The notes beneath the pieces were generated by a model. It ran no database searches and was not told the origin of the DNA. It saw only the letters and a program-made list of their open reading frames with translations. The translations under genes were made by a program, and so were the position numbers. Of a stretch of DNA of 42,649 bases, positions 34,674 through 42,543 are shown in pieces. This stretch comes from an uncultured Bacteroidota bacterium (GTDB lineage Bacteria; Bacteroidota; Bacteroidia; Bacteroidales; 4484-276): positions 1-42,649 of the forward strand of contig CAJATL010000168.1 in assembly GCA_903944895.1 (NCBI GenBank), read 5' to 3'. Each line of letters begins with the position of its first letter. The first letter of the stretch is position 1.

Positions 34674-36578
34674 ATGGACATAAAAGAATTTTTAGATCAG
34701 GATCAGAAAAAAGATCTGCTCCGTTTACTCACTGCCGGATCGGTTGACGACGGAAAATCGACGCTTATTGGCAGGCTGCTGTTCGACAGCAAAAAACTCT
34801 ATGAAGATCATCTTCAGGCACTCGAACGCGACAGCAAACGTATCGGCCATGCCGGCGAGGAGATCGATTACGCTTTATTGCTCGATGGCCTCAAAGCCGA
34901 ACGGGAGCAAGGCATCACCATCGATGTTGCCTACCGCTATTTTTCGACTGCAAAGCGAAAGTTCATCATCGCCGATACGCCCGGACATGAGCAATACACG
35001 CGCAACATGGTCACCGGCGCTTCAACAGCCAACCTTGCCATCATCCTCATCGATGCGCGAAAAGGCGTGATCACACAAACAAAGCGCCATACGTTTATCG
35101 TGTCGCTGCTGGGAATCAGGCACATTGTGCTGGCCGTTAACAAGATGGATCTGATGGGCTATAAAAAGGAGGTTTTCGACAGCATCTGCGACGATTACCG
35201 CTCATTTATCACAGACCTCGATATTCCGGATGTTAACTTTATCCCGTTATCGGCATTAAAAGGCGAAAATGTAGTCGATGTTTCGGATAAAATGCCCTGG
35301 TATCACGGCAGCAGCCTCCTCGAATTCCTGGAAAGCGTGCATGTGAGCAGCGACAGGAATTTCTCTGATCTGCGTTTCCCGGTGCAATATGTGCTCAGGC
35401 CCACCCTCGATTTCAGGGGATTTTCGGCAAGAGTGACTTCCGGAATTATCCGCAAAGACGACGAAATTCGTGTTTTACCTTCCGGGAAAAGGAGCAAGGT
35501 TACTTCGATAATCACGTATGACGGAGAGGTCGATTATGCCTATCCGCCGCAGTCGGTCACGGTGACCCTCGAAGATGAGATTGATATTTCGAGAGGTGAT
35601 ATGATCGTCCACACCGACAACCTTCCCAAGATAGAAAGGCATTTCGAGGCCATGCTAGTATGGATGGATGAGAAGCCCATGTCGTCGGAAACCCAGTTTT
35701 ACCTGAAGCACACCACCAATACCACAAAAGCCAGGATTGATACGATCCGCTATAAAATTGATGTCAATACCCTCGAGAAGTCCGGGATTGAGCGGTTTAC
35801 GCTGAACGATATCGGCAGGGTGGTCATCACAAGCCATAAGCCTTTGTTTTTTGATCCATATAAGAAAAACCATGGTACCGGGGCTTTTGTCCTCATCGAT
35901 CCTGTTTCGAACAACACCTGTGCTGTCGGGATGATCATCGATCAGCTCAAGGATCAGGACCTGCCATCCAGGATTACCGACATGGATCTGAAAAAGATCG
36001 AACGCGGTGAGTGTCTGATTTCAAGAGAAGAACGCGAAAAATTCTACGACCAGCGGGGGGCAACGATCTGGATTACCGGTTTGCATGGCTCAGGCAAGAA
36101 TCATCTGGCTTATACGCTCGAAAAACGGATGTTCGATGAAGGTGCAACCGTTGTTTTGCTTGATGGCAGCACCGTAAGGTCAGGGTTATCCAAAGAACTC
36201 GATTATTCACCGGCTGACCGCACCGAACATTTGCGCCGCGTTGCCCATGTTGCCAGGTTGCTCAACGAGCAGGGGATTATTACCATTTGTTCTTTCATCT
36301 CACCGGACGAAGACATTCGCCGGCAGGTAGCCGAAATCATCGGAAAGGATCGGTTTCACCTGGTTTACATGGATGCTGACCTGGAGTTTTGCCGCAACAA
36401 TAAGCCACTATTATATCAGAAGGCCGATGCCCACGAAATCGAAAACATGCCTGGCGTTGATATCACTTTCGAAATTCCACAGGCAACCAAGTTGACCCTT
36501 CGTCCCCAGGAAAACGACCGTAATTGTGATGTAATTCTTGATTACCTGGCAAAGGAAAAGATTTTTCCATTCCAATAA
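34674..36578 (+). CDS. cysN/cysC: Sulfate adenylyltransferase subunit 1 fused to an APS-kinase-like domain
   Basis: 634 residues. Residues 1 to about 450 are the CysN GTPase, which drives APS formation with CysD: G1 [17 protein letters not shown] (21–37), G3 [13 protein letters not shown]4 NKMDL and two beta-barrel domains. Residues about 460–634 form an APS-kinase-like domain whose motifs depart from the family. The P-loop is GLHGSGKN (469–476) with Asn replacing the Ser/Thr after the lysine. The usual DGDN(I/V)R is DGSTVR, and the KGLYKKAR segment is [22 protein letters not shown] is kept. The kinase half may be inactive or altered, while stand-alone CysC in the operon is canonical. Confidence 0.93.
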   Translation: MDIKEFLDQDQKKDLLRLLTAGSVDDGKSTLIGRLLFDSKKLYEDHLQALERDSKRIGHAGEEIDYALLLDGLKAEREQGITIDVAYRYFSTAKRKFIIADTPGHEQYTRNMVTGASTANLAIILIDARKGVITQTKRHTFIVSLLGIRHIVLAVNKMDLMGYKKEVFDSICDDYRSFITDLDIPDVNFIPLSALKGENVVDVSDKMPWYHGSSLLEFLESVHVSSDRNFSDLRFPVQYVLRPTLDFRGFSARVTSGIIRKDDEIRVLPSGKRSKVTSIITYDGEVDYAYPPQSVTVTLEDEIDISRGDMIVHTDNLPKIERHFEAMLVWMDEKPMSSETQFYLKHTTNTTKARIDTIRYKIDVNTLEKSGIERFTLNDIGRVVITSHKPLFFDPYKKNHGTGAFVLIDPVSNNTCAVGMIIDQLKDQDLPSRITDMDLKKIERGECLISREEREKFYDQRGATIWITGLHGSGKNHLAYTLEKRMFDEGATVVLLDGSTVRSGLSKELDYSPADRTEHLRRVAHVARLLNEQGIITICSFISPDEDIRRQVAEIIGKDRFHLVYMDADLEFCRNNKPLLYQKADAHEIENMPGVDITFEIPQATKLTLRPQENDRNCDVILDYLAKEKIFPFQ

Positions 36579-36586
36579 AGAACGAA

Positions 36587-36682
36587 CCTTTATTTAAAAG
36601 ATGGTCGCAACCTGTCTTGATCTGAATAGTATCATTGGCCTTGCCTCAACCGCCTTTATTTAAAAGATGGTCGCAACCTGTC
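36587..36682. repeat. Two 30-bp direct repeats separated by 36 bp (CRISPR-like pair)
   Basis: An identical 30-bp sequence, beginning CCTTTATTTAAAAG and ending CGCAACCTGTC, occurs at 36587–36616 and 36653–36682. The 36 bp between them are unrelated to the repeat. No third copy and no cas genes are in the window, so this is recorded as a repeat, not a CRISPR array. Confidence 0.8.
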
Positions 36683-36832
36683 CAGATTAGTCGGGAGAAA
36701 ACAAAAATCTGTATAAAAATTAGATGTTCCGGACGAAGTATCTACCAAAACGGTATTTTTTAAGAAAACAAATCAAATCCATCCTCAACCATTAACGTGT
36801 TAAATTTTTACCATTTATTTTCCCATTTTCGC

Positions 36833-36840
36833 TATCTTTG
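36833..36840 (+). promoter_or_regulatory. Candidate -7 box for Rpn copy 1
   Basis: TATCTTTG fits TAnnTTTG; the predicted leader is about 12 nt. The identical box at the same position exists before Rpn copy 2 (39300–39307). Confidence 0.5.
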
Positions 36841-36857
36841 AGTAAATATCCACTGTC

Positions 36858-37883
36858 ATGAAAATAATTAATCCACTTTACGACAAAGCCTTCAAGTATT
36901 TGATGGAAAACAACAAGTTAGCCAAAAAAATACTGTCGGTTATTTTAGATGTGGAAGTTATTGAAGTAGCTTTAAGTCAGCAGGAAACCACCCTTCCCGA
37001 CGAAAGAAGAGGACTCACGCTATTTCGTCTTGATTTCAAAGCCATAATCAAACAAGCTGATGGAAGCCGGAAAACTGTTTTAATCGAACTTCAGAAATCC
37101 AAATACCCCACCGACATACAAAGGTTCAGGAATTATCTGGGCTCCAGTTATCTGGCAAAGAACCGGGAAATCGAGGACAAATCCATTGTAGCCGAAGATA
37201 AGCCCGCCGAATACCAATCCATTTATCCCATCATCGCCATTTATATCCTTGGCTATAATCTCGACGATTTGCCTTACATGGCTGTTACCGTGAACCGCGA
37301 TGTGATCAATTCGGTGAGCAAGCAAAAAATTGAAGTATCAAGTTTTTTTGTGGAGCACCTCACGCATCAGTCGCACATCATACAGGTGAGGCGTTTACCT
37401 GAAAAGCGTCAGACCCTTTTGGAGAAATTCTTTGTGTTGTTCAATCAGGCCTGGTGCACCGAAAATAATTTCATCATCGACCTGCAAAACATTCCCGAAG
37501 AGTTTAAGGATGTTGTAAAATACCTTCAGGGACCGGTCATGGATGATAATTTCCGTCGCCAGCTGGAAGCCGAAGAACAGTTAGACGCCATTTTTGATGC
37601 ACAGGAGGCAAAGTATCTTAAAATGATAGCCGAAGTCCTCGACGAAAAAGAAGCAGCAGAGGAAAGAGAACAGGAAGCGAAAAAATCAAAAGAAGCGGCC
37701 GAAGAAAGAGAACAGGAAGAGCGCAAACAAAAAGAAACAGCAAACAAACAAAAAGAAGCCGCCGAAGAAAGAGAAAGACAAGCGCTCTGCAAACTCGCAC
37801 GGCAGATGAAAAATTATGAAGCATCAAAAGATGATATAGTAAGAGAAACGGGATTATCAATTGAAGATATTGAAAAATTGTAG
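36858..37883 (+). CDS. Rpn-family PD-(D/E)XK nuclease, copy 1
   Basis: 341 residues. The N-terminal catalytic core has D59 in LFRLDFKAII and E77-x-Q79 in VLIELQKSK, the PD-(D/E)XK pattern of the TIGR01784/PDDEXK_2 family often labelled 'recombination-promoting nuclease/putative transposase'. The middle part (about 120–230) is the family's conserved region. From about residue 245 a charged coiled coil (AEEREQEAKKSKEAAEER) made of repeated codons leads to a small C-terminal motif, DDIVRETGLSIEDIEKL. It is not flanked by inverted repeats and is not a typical transposase. An almost identical paralogue lies at 39325–40308. Confidence 0.85.
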   Translation: MKIINPLYDKAFKYLMENNKLAKKILSVILDVEVIEVALSQQETTLPDERRGLTLFRLDFKAIIKQADGSRKTVLIELQKSKYPTDIQRFRNYLGSSYLAKNREIEDKSIVAEDKPAEYQSIYPIIAIYILGYNLDDLPYMAVTVNRDVINSVSKQKIEVSSFFVEHLTHQSHIIQVRRLPEKRQTLLEKFFVLFNQAWCTENNFIIDLQNIPEEFKDVVKYLQGPVMDDNFRRQLEAEEQLDAIFDAQEAKYLKMIAEVLDEKEAAEEREQEAKKSKEAAEEREQEERKQKETANKQKEAAEERERQALCKLARQMKNYEASKDDIVRETGLSIEDIEKL

Positions 37884-38027
37884 TTTTTTATATCAGGAAC
37901 CAAAAATGAAAACATTCCGAATTTCGTTTTTACAAGTTTAAATCTTACCAAAAAGAACCCTGAATCCAGAATTCATAAAACCCGGAACCTTCTTTAACCT
38001 AAAACAAATCTAACCCGAAAAAACATC

Positions 38028-39149
38028 ATGGACACCAACATCACCATTATTGGGGCAGGCGTAGTAGGATTAGCCATTGCAGCTAAACTTTCAGAGACAT
38101 TTCCCGATGTATTTGTTCTCGAAAAGCATGACAACTTCGGGCAGGAGACTTCCAGCAGGAACAGCGAAGTCATTCATTCAGGCATATACTATCCTGCTGA
38201 TTCCCTTAAAGCAAGCTTATGTGTTGAGGGTAACAGGATGCTTTACGATTACTGTATTAAAAAGGATGTAAACCACAAAAAATGTGGGAAATTGGTAGTT
38301 GCAACGGATCAGCCTGAGGAGGAAATTCTGCTGAAGGTCTTTAAGCAATCGAAGATTAATGGAGTTTTGGATGGACTTTTGCTTACAAAAGATCAGGCAC
38401 TTAAGTTGGAACCCAATATTTTTTGCACTGCTGCCATTTTTTATCCTTCCACCGGAATTGTCGATTCACACGGATTAATGAAGCGGTTGGAATCGGATGC
38501 AGTAATCAATCAGGCGACTTTTGCATATAATGCTGAAGTTGTTGGAATCGAAAAGTTAGAAATGGGATATTTGATAAGTGTCAAAGAGGCCAGTGGGACC
38601 TATTCATTTACTGCAAATACTGTGATTAATGCAGCAGGGTTAGCATCAGATGAAATTGCAGGATTATCAGGAACTTTCGAGCCATCCTATAAGTTGTATT
38701 TTTGGAAAGGATCCTATTTTGGCGTTGGAAACCGGAAAAATAAGCTGATCGAACACCTGGTTTACCCCGTGCCTCACGAAAATACTACCGGATTAGGTGT
38801 TCATGCCACCCTCGATTTGAACCATGGCATGAAACTGGGTCCGGATGCCACATTTCTCGAGAATAAAAAAATCGATTATACAGTCCCGAAAACCAGACAA
38901 GCTGATTTTTATCAGGCAGCCAGAAAATTCCTGCCATTTCTTGAAGAAGGCGATATACATCCCGATCAGGCGGGCATTCGGCCAAAACTTCAAAAGCCCG
39001 GAGACCCCACCAGTGATTTTATCATTAAAGATGAGCATGCTAAAGGAATGCCTGGTTTCATCAATCTCATCGGAATCGAAAGCCCGGGATTGACAAGTTG
39101 TTTGTCGATCGCTAAAATGGTCAGCAGGTTTAGTATATTTGCGAAGTAA
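38028..39149 (+). CDS. FAD-dependent oxidoreductase, L-2-hydroxyglutarate oxidase (LhgO)-like
   Basis: 373 residues. The FAD-binding motif IIGAGVVGLAIAAKL is at 6–20, followed by the E-containing segment VLEKHDNFGQETSSRNSEVIHSG, of which SRNSEVIHSGIYYP is highly typical of LhgO/L2HGDH. The C-terminal part has LGVHATLDLNHGMKLGPDA and IRPKLQKPGDPTSDF with GIESPGLTSC. These enzymes oxidise L-2-hydroxyglutarate to 2-oxoglutarate; a related DAO-family activity cannot be excluded. It stands between the two Rpn copies with spacers of 144 and 175 bp and no clear operon partner. Confidence 0.87.
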   Translation: MDTNITIIGAGVVGLAIAAKLSETFPDVFVLEKHDNFGQETSSRNSEVIHSGIYYPADSLKASLCVEGNRMLYDYCIKKDVNHKKCGKLVVATDQPEEEILLKVFKQSKINGVLDGLLLTKDQALKLEPNIFCTAAIFYPSTGIVDSHGLMKRLESDAVINQATFAYNAEVVGIEKLEMGYLISVKEASGTYSFTANTVINAAGLASDEIAGLSGTFEPSYKLYFWKGSYFGVGNRKNKLIEHLVYPVPHENTTGLGVHATLDLNHGMKLGPDATFLENKKIDYTVPKTRQADFYQAARKFLPFLEEGDIHPDQAGIRPKLQKPGDPTSDFIIKDEHAKGMPGFINLIGIESPGLTSCLSIAKMVSRFSIFAK

Positions 39150-39299
39150 ATTTTAAGATTACAACACTAAACAAATAAATCCGGATTACAAATTTCAAAC
39201 ATCAGCCTTGAGTCTGTGAAGTGGCGAACAACGAACAACAAACACAAAACACCAATCCCTGAACTCCCGTAATTTTAATGATTTAATTTATGATTTCAC

Positions 39300-39307
39300 T
39301 ATCTTTG
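39300..39307 (+). promoter_or_regulatory. Candidate -7 box for Rpn copy 2
   Basis: TATCTTTG located as in copy 1 relative to the ATG (18 bp before it). Confidence 0.5.
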
Positions 39308-39324
39308 CGTAAAGATTATCTGTC

Positions 39325-40308
39325 ATGAGAATAATTAATCCACTTTACGACAAGGCCTTCAAGTATTTGATGGAGAACAACAAGTTAGCCAAAAAAATAC
39401 TCTCGGTTATTCTGGATGTGGAAGTTGTTGAAGTAGCCTTAAGCCAGCAGGAAACCACCCTTCCCGATGAAAGGAGAGGGCTGACACTTTTTCGTCTCGA
39501 TTTCAAAGCCATCATCAAACAAGCCGACGGAAGCCGGAAAACTGTTTTAATCGAACTTCAAAAATCCAAATATCCGACCGACATACAACGGTTCAGGAAT
39601 TATCTGGGCTCCGGTTACCTGGCAAAAAACCGGGAAATCGAGGATAAGTCCATTGTAGCCGAAGACAAGCCCGCCGAATACCAATCCATTTATCCCATCA
39701 TCGCCATTTATATCCTTGGCTATAATCTGGACGATTTGCCTTACATGGCCGTTACGGTAAACCACGATGTGATCAATTCGGTGAGCAAGCAAAAAATTGA
39801 AGTATCAAGTTTTTTTGTGGAGCACCTCACACATCAGTCGCACATTATACAGGTGAGGCGTTTACCTGAAAAGCGTCAGACCCTTTTGGAGAAATTCTTT
39901 GTGTTGTTCAATCAGGCCTGGTGTACCGACAACAATTTCATCATCGACCTGCAAAACATTCCCGAAGAATTTAAAGATGTTGTAAAATATCTTCAGGGGC
40001 CGGTGATGGATGACAATTTCCGTCGCCAGCTGGAAGCTGAAGAACAGCTAGACACCATTTTTGATGCACAGGAGGCAAAGTATCTCCGTAAGATTGCCGA
40101 AGCCCTTGATCAAAAAGCAGCCGCTGAAGAAAGAGAATTAGAGGAGTGGAAACAAAAAGAAGAAGCAAACAAACAAAAAGAAGAAGCCAATAAACAAAAA
40201 GAAATGCTTGCAATAAAACTTGCCCGGCAAATGAAAAAATATGGTATCCCCTTTTCTGAAATATCAAAAGAAACGGGTTTATCAGTCGAATATATCGGGA
40301 AATTGTAG
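39325..40308 (+). CDS. Rpn-family PD-(D/E)XK nuclease, copy 2
   Basis: 327 residues, co-linear with the protein at 36858–37883. I count six substitutions over roughly the first 250 residues. Catalytic D59 and E77-x-Q79 are kept. The proteins part in the charged coiled coil: this copy has shorter repeats (KQKEEANKQKE, twice) and ends PFSEISKETGLSVEYIGKL, a related but distinct C-terminal motif. The conserved core with variable tail and the shared upstream promoter box point to recent duplication followed by change in the repetitive C-terminal part. Confidence 0.85.
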   Translation: MRIINPLYDKAFKYLMENNKLAKKILSVILDVEVVEVALSQQETTLPDERRGLTLFRLDFKAIIKQADGSRKTVLIELQKSKYPTDIQRFRNYLGSGYLAKNREIEDKSIVAEDKPAEYQSIYPIIAIYILGYNLDDLPYMAVTVNHDVINSVSKQKIEVSSFFVEHLTHQSHIIQVRRLPEKRQTLLEKFFVLFNQAWCTDNNFIIDLQNIPEEFKDVVKYLQGPVMDDNFRRQLEAEEQLDTIFDAQEAKYLRKIAEALDQKAAAEERELEEWKQKEEANKQKEEANKQKEMLAIKLARQMKKYGIPFSEISKETGLSVEYIGKL

Positions 40309-40658
40309 GATTCTAAAATCCGTAACTCTTCGCGCAACAAACACTTGCACTGTGATGCACTGAGCGAAGTCGAACTGAGCTTGTCGAAGTATCCGCGTTC
40401 CATATCGATTAGAAAGCAGATAAGAACGCTGTAAAATGTTTTCATACATAATTATCCTCTAAAATGTTGTCCCAGATAGCTATCGGGGTTATCCACTTCG
40501 TGTTACCAACAACCATCACAACAATCACAACCCGACAACAATCACAACAATCCAAATGAAATAATTTGTAGCATCCATCAGGAAGTTATTAATTTTGCCA
40601 AAGCATGGCGAGATGGATTTAACCGCTTGCCAGCGATTTAAACAAAAAAAATTGAACG
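40309..40658. other. Gene-free spacer with dispersed repeats
   Basis: Contains the CACTGAGCGAAGTCGA/CTGAGCTTGTCGAAGT element (40358–40390), a degenerate CCCGATAGCTATCGGG palindrome (about 40471–40488), ACAATC/ACAACA-type words (about 40500–40555) and a promoter-like site upstream of the next gene. Confidence 0.6.
40566..40597 (+). promoter_or_regulatory. Candidate promoter of the WecD-like gene
   Basis: TTG (40566–40568), 21 bp, TAATTTTG (40590–40597): full Bacteroidota-type pattern. Leader about 55 nt. Confidence 0.5.
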
Positions 40659-41396
40659 ATGCAGGTTAATGTTTTAAAAACTGAATCAAAACTGATGGGA
40701 CGGAATATGTTGCGCATCCATGAGTGGGAAACCGCCGGAGAAATTCTTTCTGCCGAAGCCGAAATCATCTCACGATACCATCCCGCCTATATTTACCTCG
40801 AGGTTGATGCTACCGACCTTTTTTCGATGCATCAACTCGAAGAAAATGGATACAGTTTCAGTGAGTTTCGCATCAGGACTCGTCTCAATACTTCAGATCT
40901 GGATATCAGCACACGCTCATTTTTTCCGTTTAAAATGGAGTTGATCGGTGAGGAAGAACTGTACGAAAAATCTGTCGAAATACTGATGACTTCCCATGAT
41001 GATGATCGTTTCTCGAATGATCCGCTTATCGGACACCAATTTTCGAAAGACCGCCTTGTGGCTAATTTGCGGAAGTCTTTTACAGCCTACCCTAAGGAAT
41101 TTCTTCTCGGACTGGTGAATTCAAATACAGATGCGCTGATTGGATTTCGCTCGGGTGCATTTATCTCGAATACCGAAGCAATTTACTATCAATATGGGAT
41201 TGCCTCAGGTTATGATCACGACCATACTGCAAATATGCTCGAAGCGTTTACCATCGACTTTCTGAAAAACAGAGGCATCGGTATTATTAATGCGGTTTCG
41301 ACGGGATATAATATTGCCGTGCTCAATAACCTGATCAAAAAAAATGACTTTGTGATCGCTTCAAGTTCGGTGCTGATGAGAAAAGTTTTTGAATAG
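40659..41396 (+). CDS. Probable GNAT-type acetyltransferase (WecD-like)
   Basis: 245 residues without signal peptide or membrane segments. The layout recalls TDP-fucosamine acetyltransferase WecD. An N-terminal part has LEVDATDLFSMHQLEENGYSF and EFRIRTRLN. A conserved-looking linker follows with SHDDDRFSNDPLIGHQFSKDR. The C-terminal GNAT-like half contains LLGLVNSNTDALIGFRSG, YYQYGIASGYDHDHTANMLEAFTIDFLKNRGI and a closing strand/helix near FVIASSSVLMRKVF. Such enzymes acetylate amino sugars or small amines. Substrate is not readable; the nearby WlbA-like gene makes an amino sugar possible, but the genes are 10 kb apart. Assignment rests on fold-level resemblance. Confidence 0.55.
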   Translation: MQVNVLKTESKLMGRNMLRIHEWETAGEILSAEAEIISRYHPAYIYLEVDATDLFSMHQLEENGYSFSEFRIRTRLNTSDLDISTRSFFPFKMELIGEEELYEKSVEILMTSHDDDRFSNDPLIGHQFSKDRLVANLRKSFTAYPKEFLLGLVNSNTDALIGFRSGAFISNTEAIYYQYGIASGYDHDHTANMLEAFTIDFLKNRGIGIINAVSTGYNIAVLNNLIKKNDFVIASSSVLMRKVFE

Positions 41397-41575
41397 AATC
41401 ATGAAAATTCAATCATCTGGATGTTTCTGCACTTTAACCTGCAAATTCGTGGTTCAAAATCTAACTTCGAAAAGTTGACTGTGATTATTCCGTTAAAAAT
41501 GGTTTTAAAGGATGATGAATTTTATCATTGATCTGTTTTACGATGAGGATGAAGTGTAAATTGTTTACAACGGTT

Positions 41576-42313
41576 ATGATGCAAAATAGACTATTACGGC
41601 TCCTTTCAGGACTTTTGATCCTCATTGTCTTTTGGATGCTTTCAACAAATGCTATGGCACAGGCAACAACCGGCTTCTCTGGTTATTTCAGTATCCCTGC
41701 TGCCGAACTGAGTCCTGAAAAATCGGTAAACATCGGCTATAATCAGCTCAGCGGTAAATATTATGGATTTTACAATGGCTCATACGACCTTGATGTTGGC
41801 TTTGCTGATATAGGATTTTTACCTTTCATGGAGGTGGGAATTCGAATGACAAGACCCCGTGGGTTTCAAACTGAAAACAAAACCACCTGGGACCGGATGA
41901 TTTGTACAAAACTTTTGCCGTTGTATGAAACCCGTTATTTCCCTGCTATTGCCGTTGGATTTCAGGGTTTTTTTACTACCGGTGAAGGTGGAGGTGCAAA
42001 TTATTTCAACTCGACCTACATCGTTGCCACCAAGAATTTGAAAATGAACAGGGTTATCGAAAACATCGGGATTTCGCTTGGTTATGGTGAAGACTTGATG
42101 GAGGCTCAAACCTACCAGTTTATTGGTGTTTTTGGAGGGATCAAAATCACACCAAAATCGATGGAATATCTTGAGCTGATGCTCGAGTATGATGCCGAAA
42201 AATGGAATGCCGGAGCCAGAGTCACCCTGTTAAAACACATCATTTTGTTAGCCGGCTACGAAGGAATGGATTCATTTTCATGCGGCCTGAGCTATCGCTT
42301 CCAATTACCCTGA
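41576..42313 (+). CDS. YjbH-like outer-membrane/exopolysaccharide-associated protein
   Basis: About 245 residues from the ATG at 41576 or 41579, where RLLRLLSGLLILIVFWML is a signal-peptide core and cleavage is likely after AMA. Upstream starts (TTG 41528, ATG 41543, 41549) would give an over-long leader. The mature part begins TTGFSGYFSIPAAELSP, recalling YjbH proteins. It alternates short beta strands with turns (FLPFMEVGIRMTRP, YFPAIAVGFQGFF, GISLGYGED, WNAGARVTLLKHIILLAGY) and ends in an aromatic strand (LSYRFQL), as expected for an outer-membrane barrel. Bacterial YjbH is tied to exopolysaccharide production. It is shorter than full-length YjbH, so only a YjbH-like domain is claimed. Confidence 0.65.
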   Translation: MMQNRLLRLLSGLLILIVFWMLSTNAMAQATTGFSGYFSIPAAELSPEKSVNIGYNQLSGKYYGFYNGSYDLDVGFADIGFLPFMEVGIRMTRPRGFQTENKTTWDRMICTKLLPLYETRYFPAIAVGFQGFFTTGEGGGANYFNSTYIVATKNLKMNRVIENIGISLGYGEDLMEAQTYQFIGVFGGIKITPKSMEYLELMLEYDAEKWNAGARVTLLKHIILLAGYEGMDSFSCGLSYRFQLP

Positions 42314-42314
42314 A

Positions 42315-42511
42315 CCAGAAAAAGCAAAACTCAAAACTCAAAAAACAAGACTCAAAACTCAAATAATTTCGAATCTTACAGTGTTTTTGTCCCGATAACT
42401 ATCGGGATGACTAATGTAATATCTGCCAAAAAAAACCTCAATTTCGAAATTAAGATACCAAACCCAGACTGCCCACTGCCTATTTCTGCCTTCTGCCTTC
42501 TTACTTCATAC
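42315..42511 (+). repeat. Terminal repeat mix
   Basis: A-rich heptads (AAAAAGC, AAAACTC, AAAAAAC; 42319–42365), a palindrome copy with one mismatch (CCCGATAACTATCGGG, 42391–42406) and CTGCC-type heptads (about 42463–42511). Confidence 0.7.
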
Positions 42512-42543
42512 TTTCATCTAACCTGTCATGAATTTGGTGATAA

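Noticed and set aside
36858-40308. Calling the Rpn pair an insertion sequence or composite transposon
   Set aside because: No terminal inverted repeats or target-site duplications seen; the fold is PD-(D/E)XK nuclease, not a DDE or tyrosine transposase.
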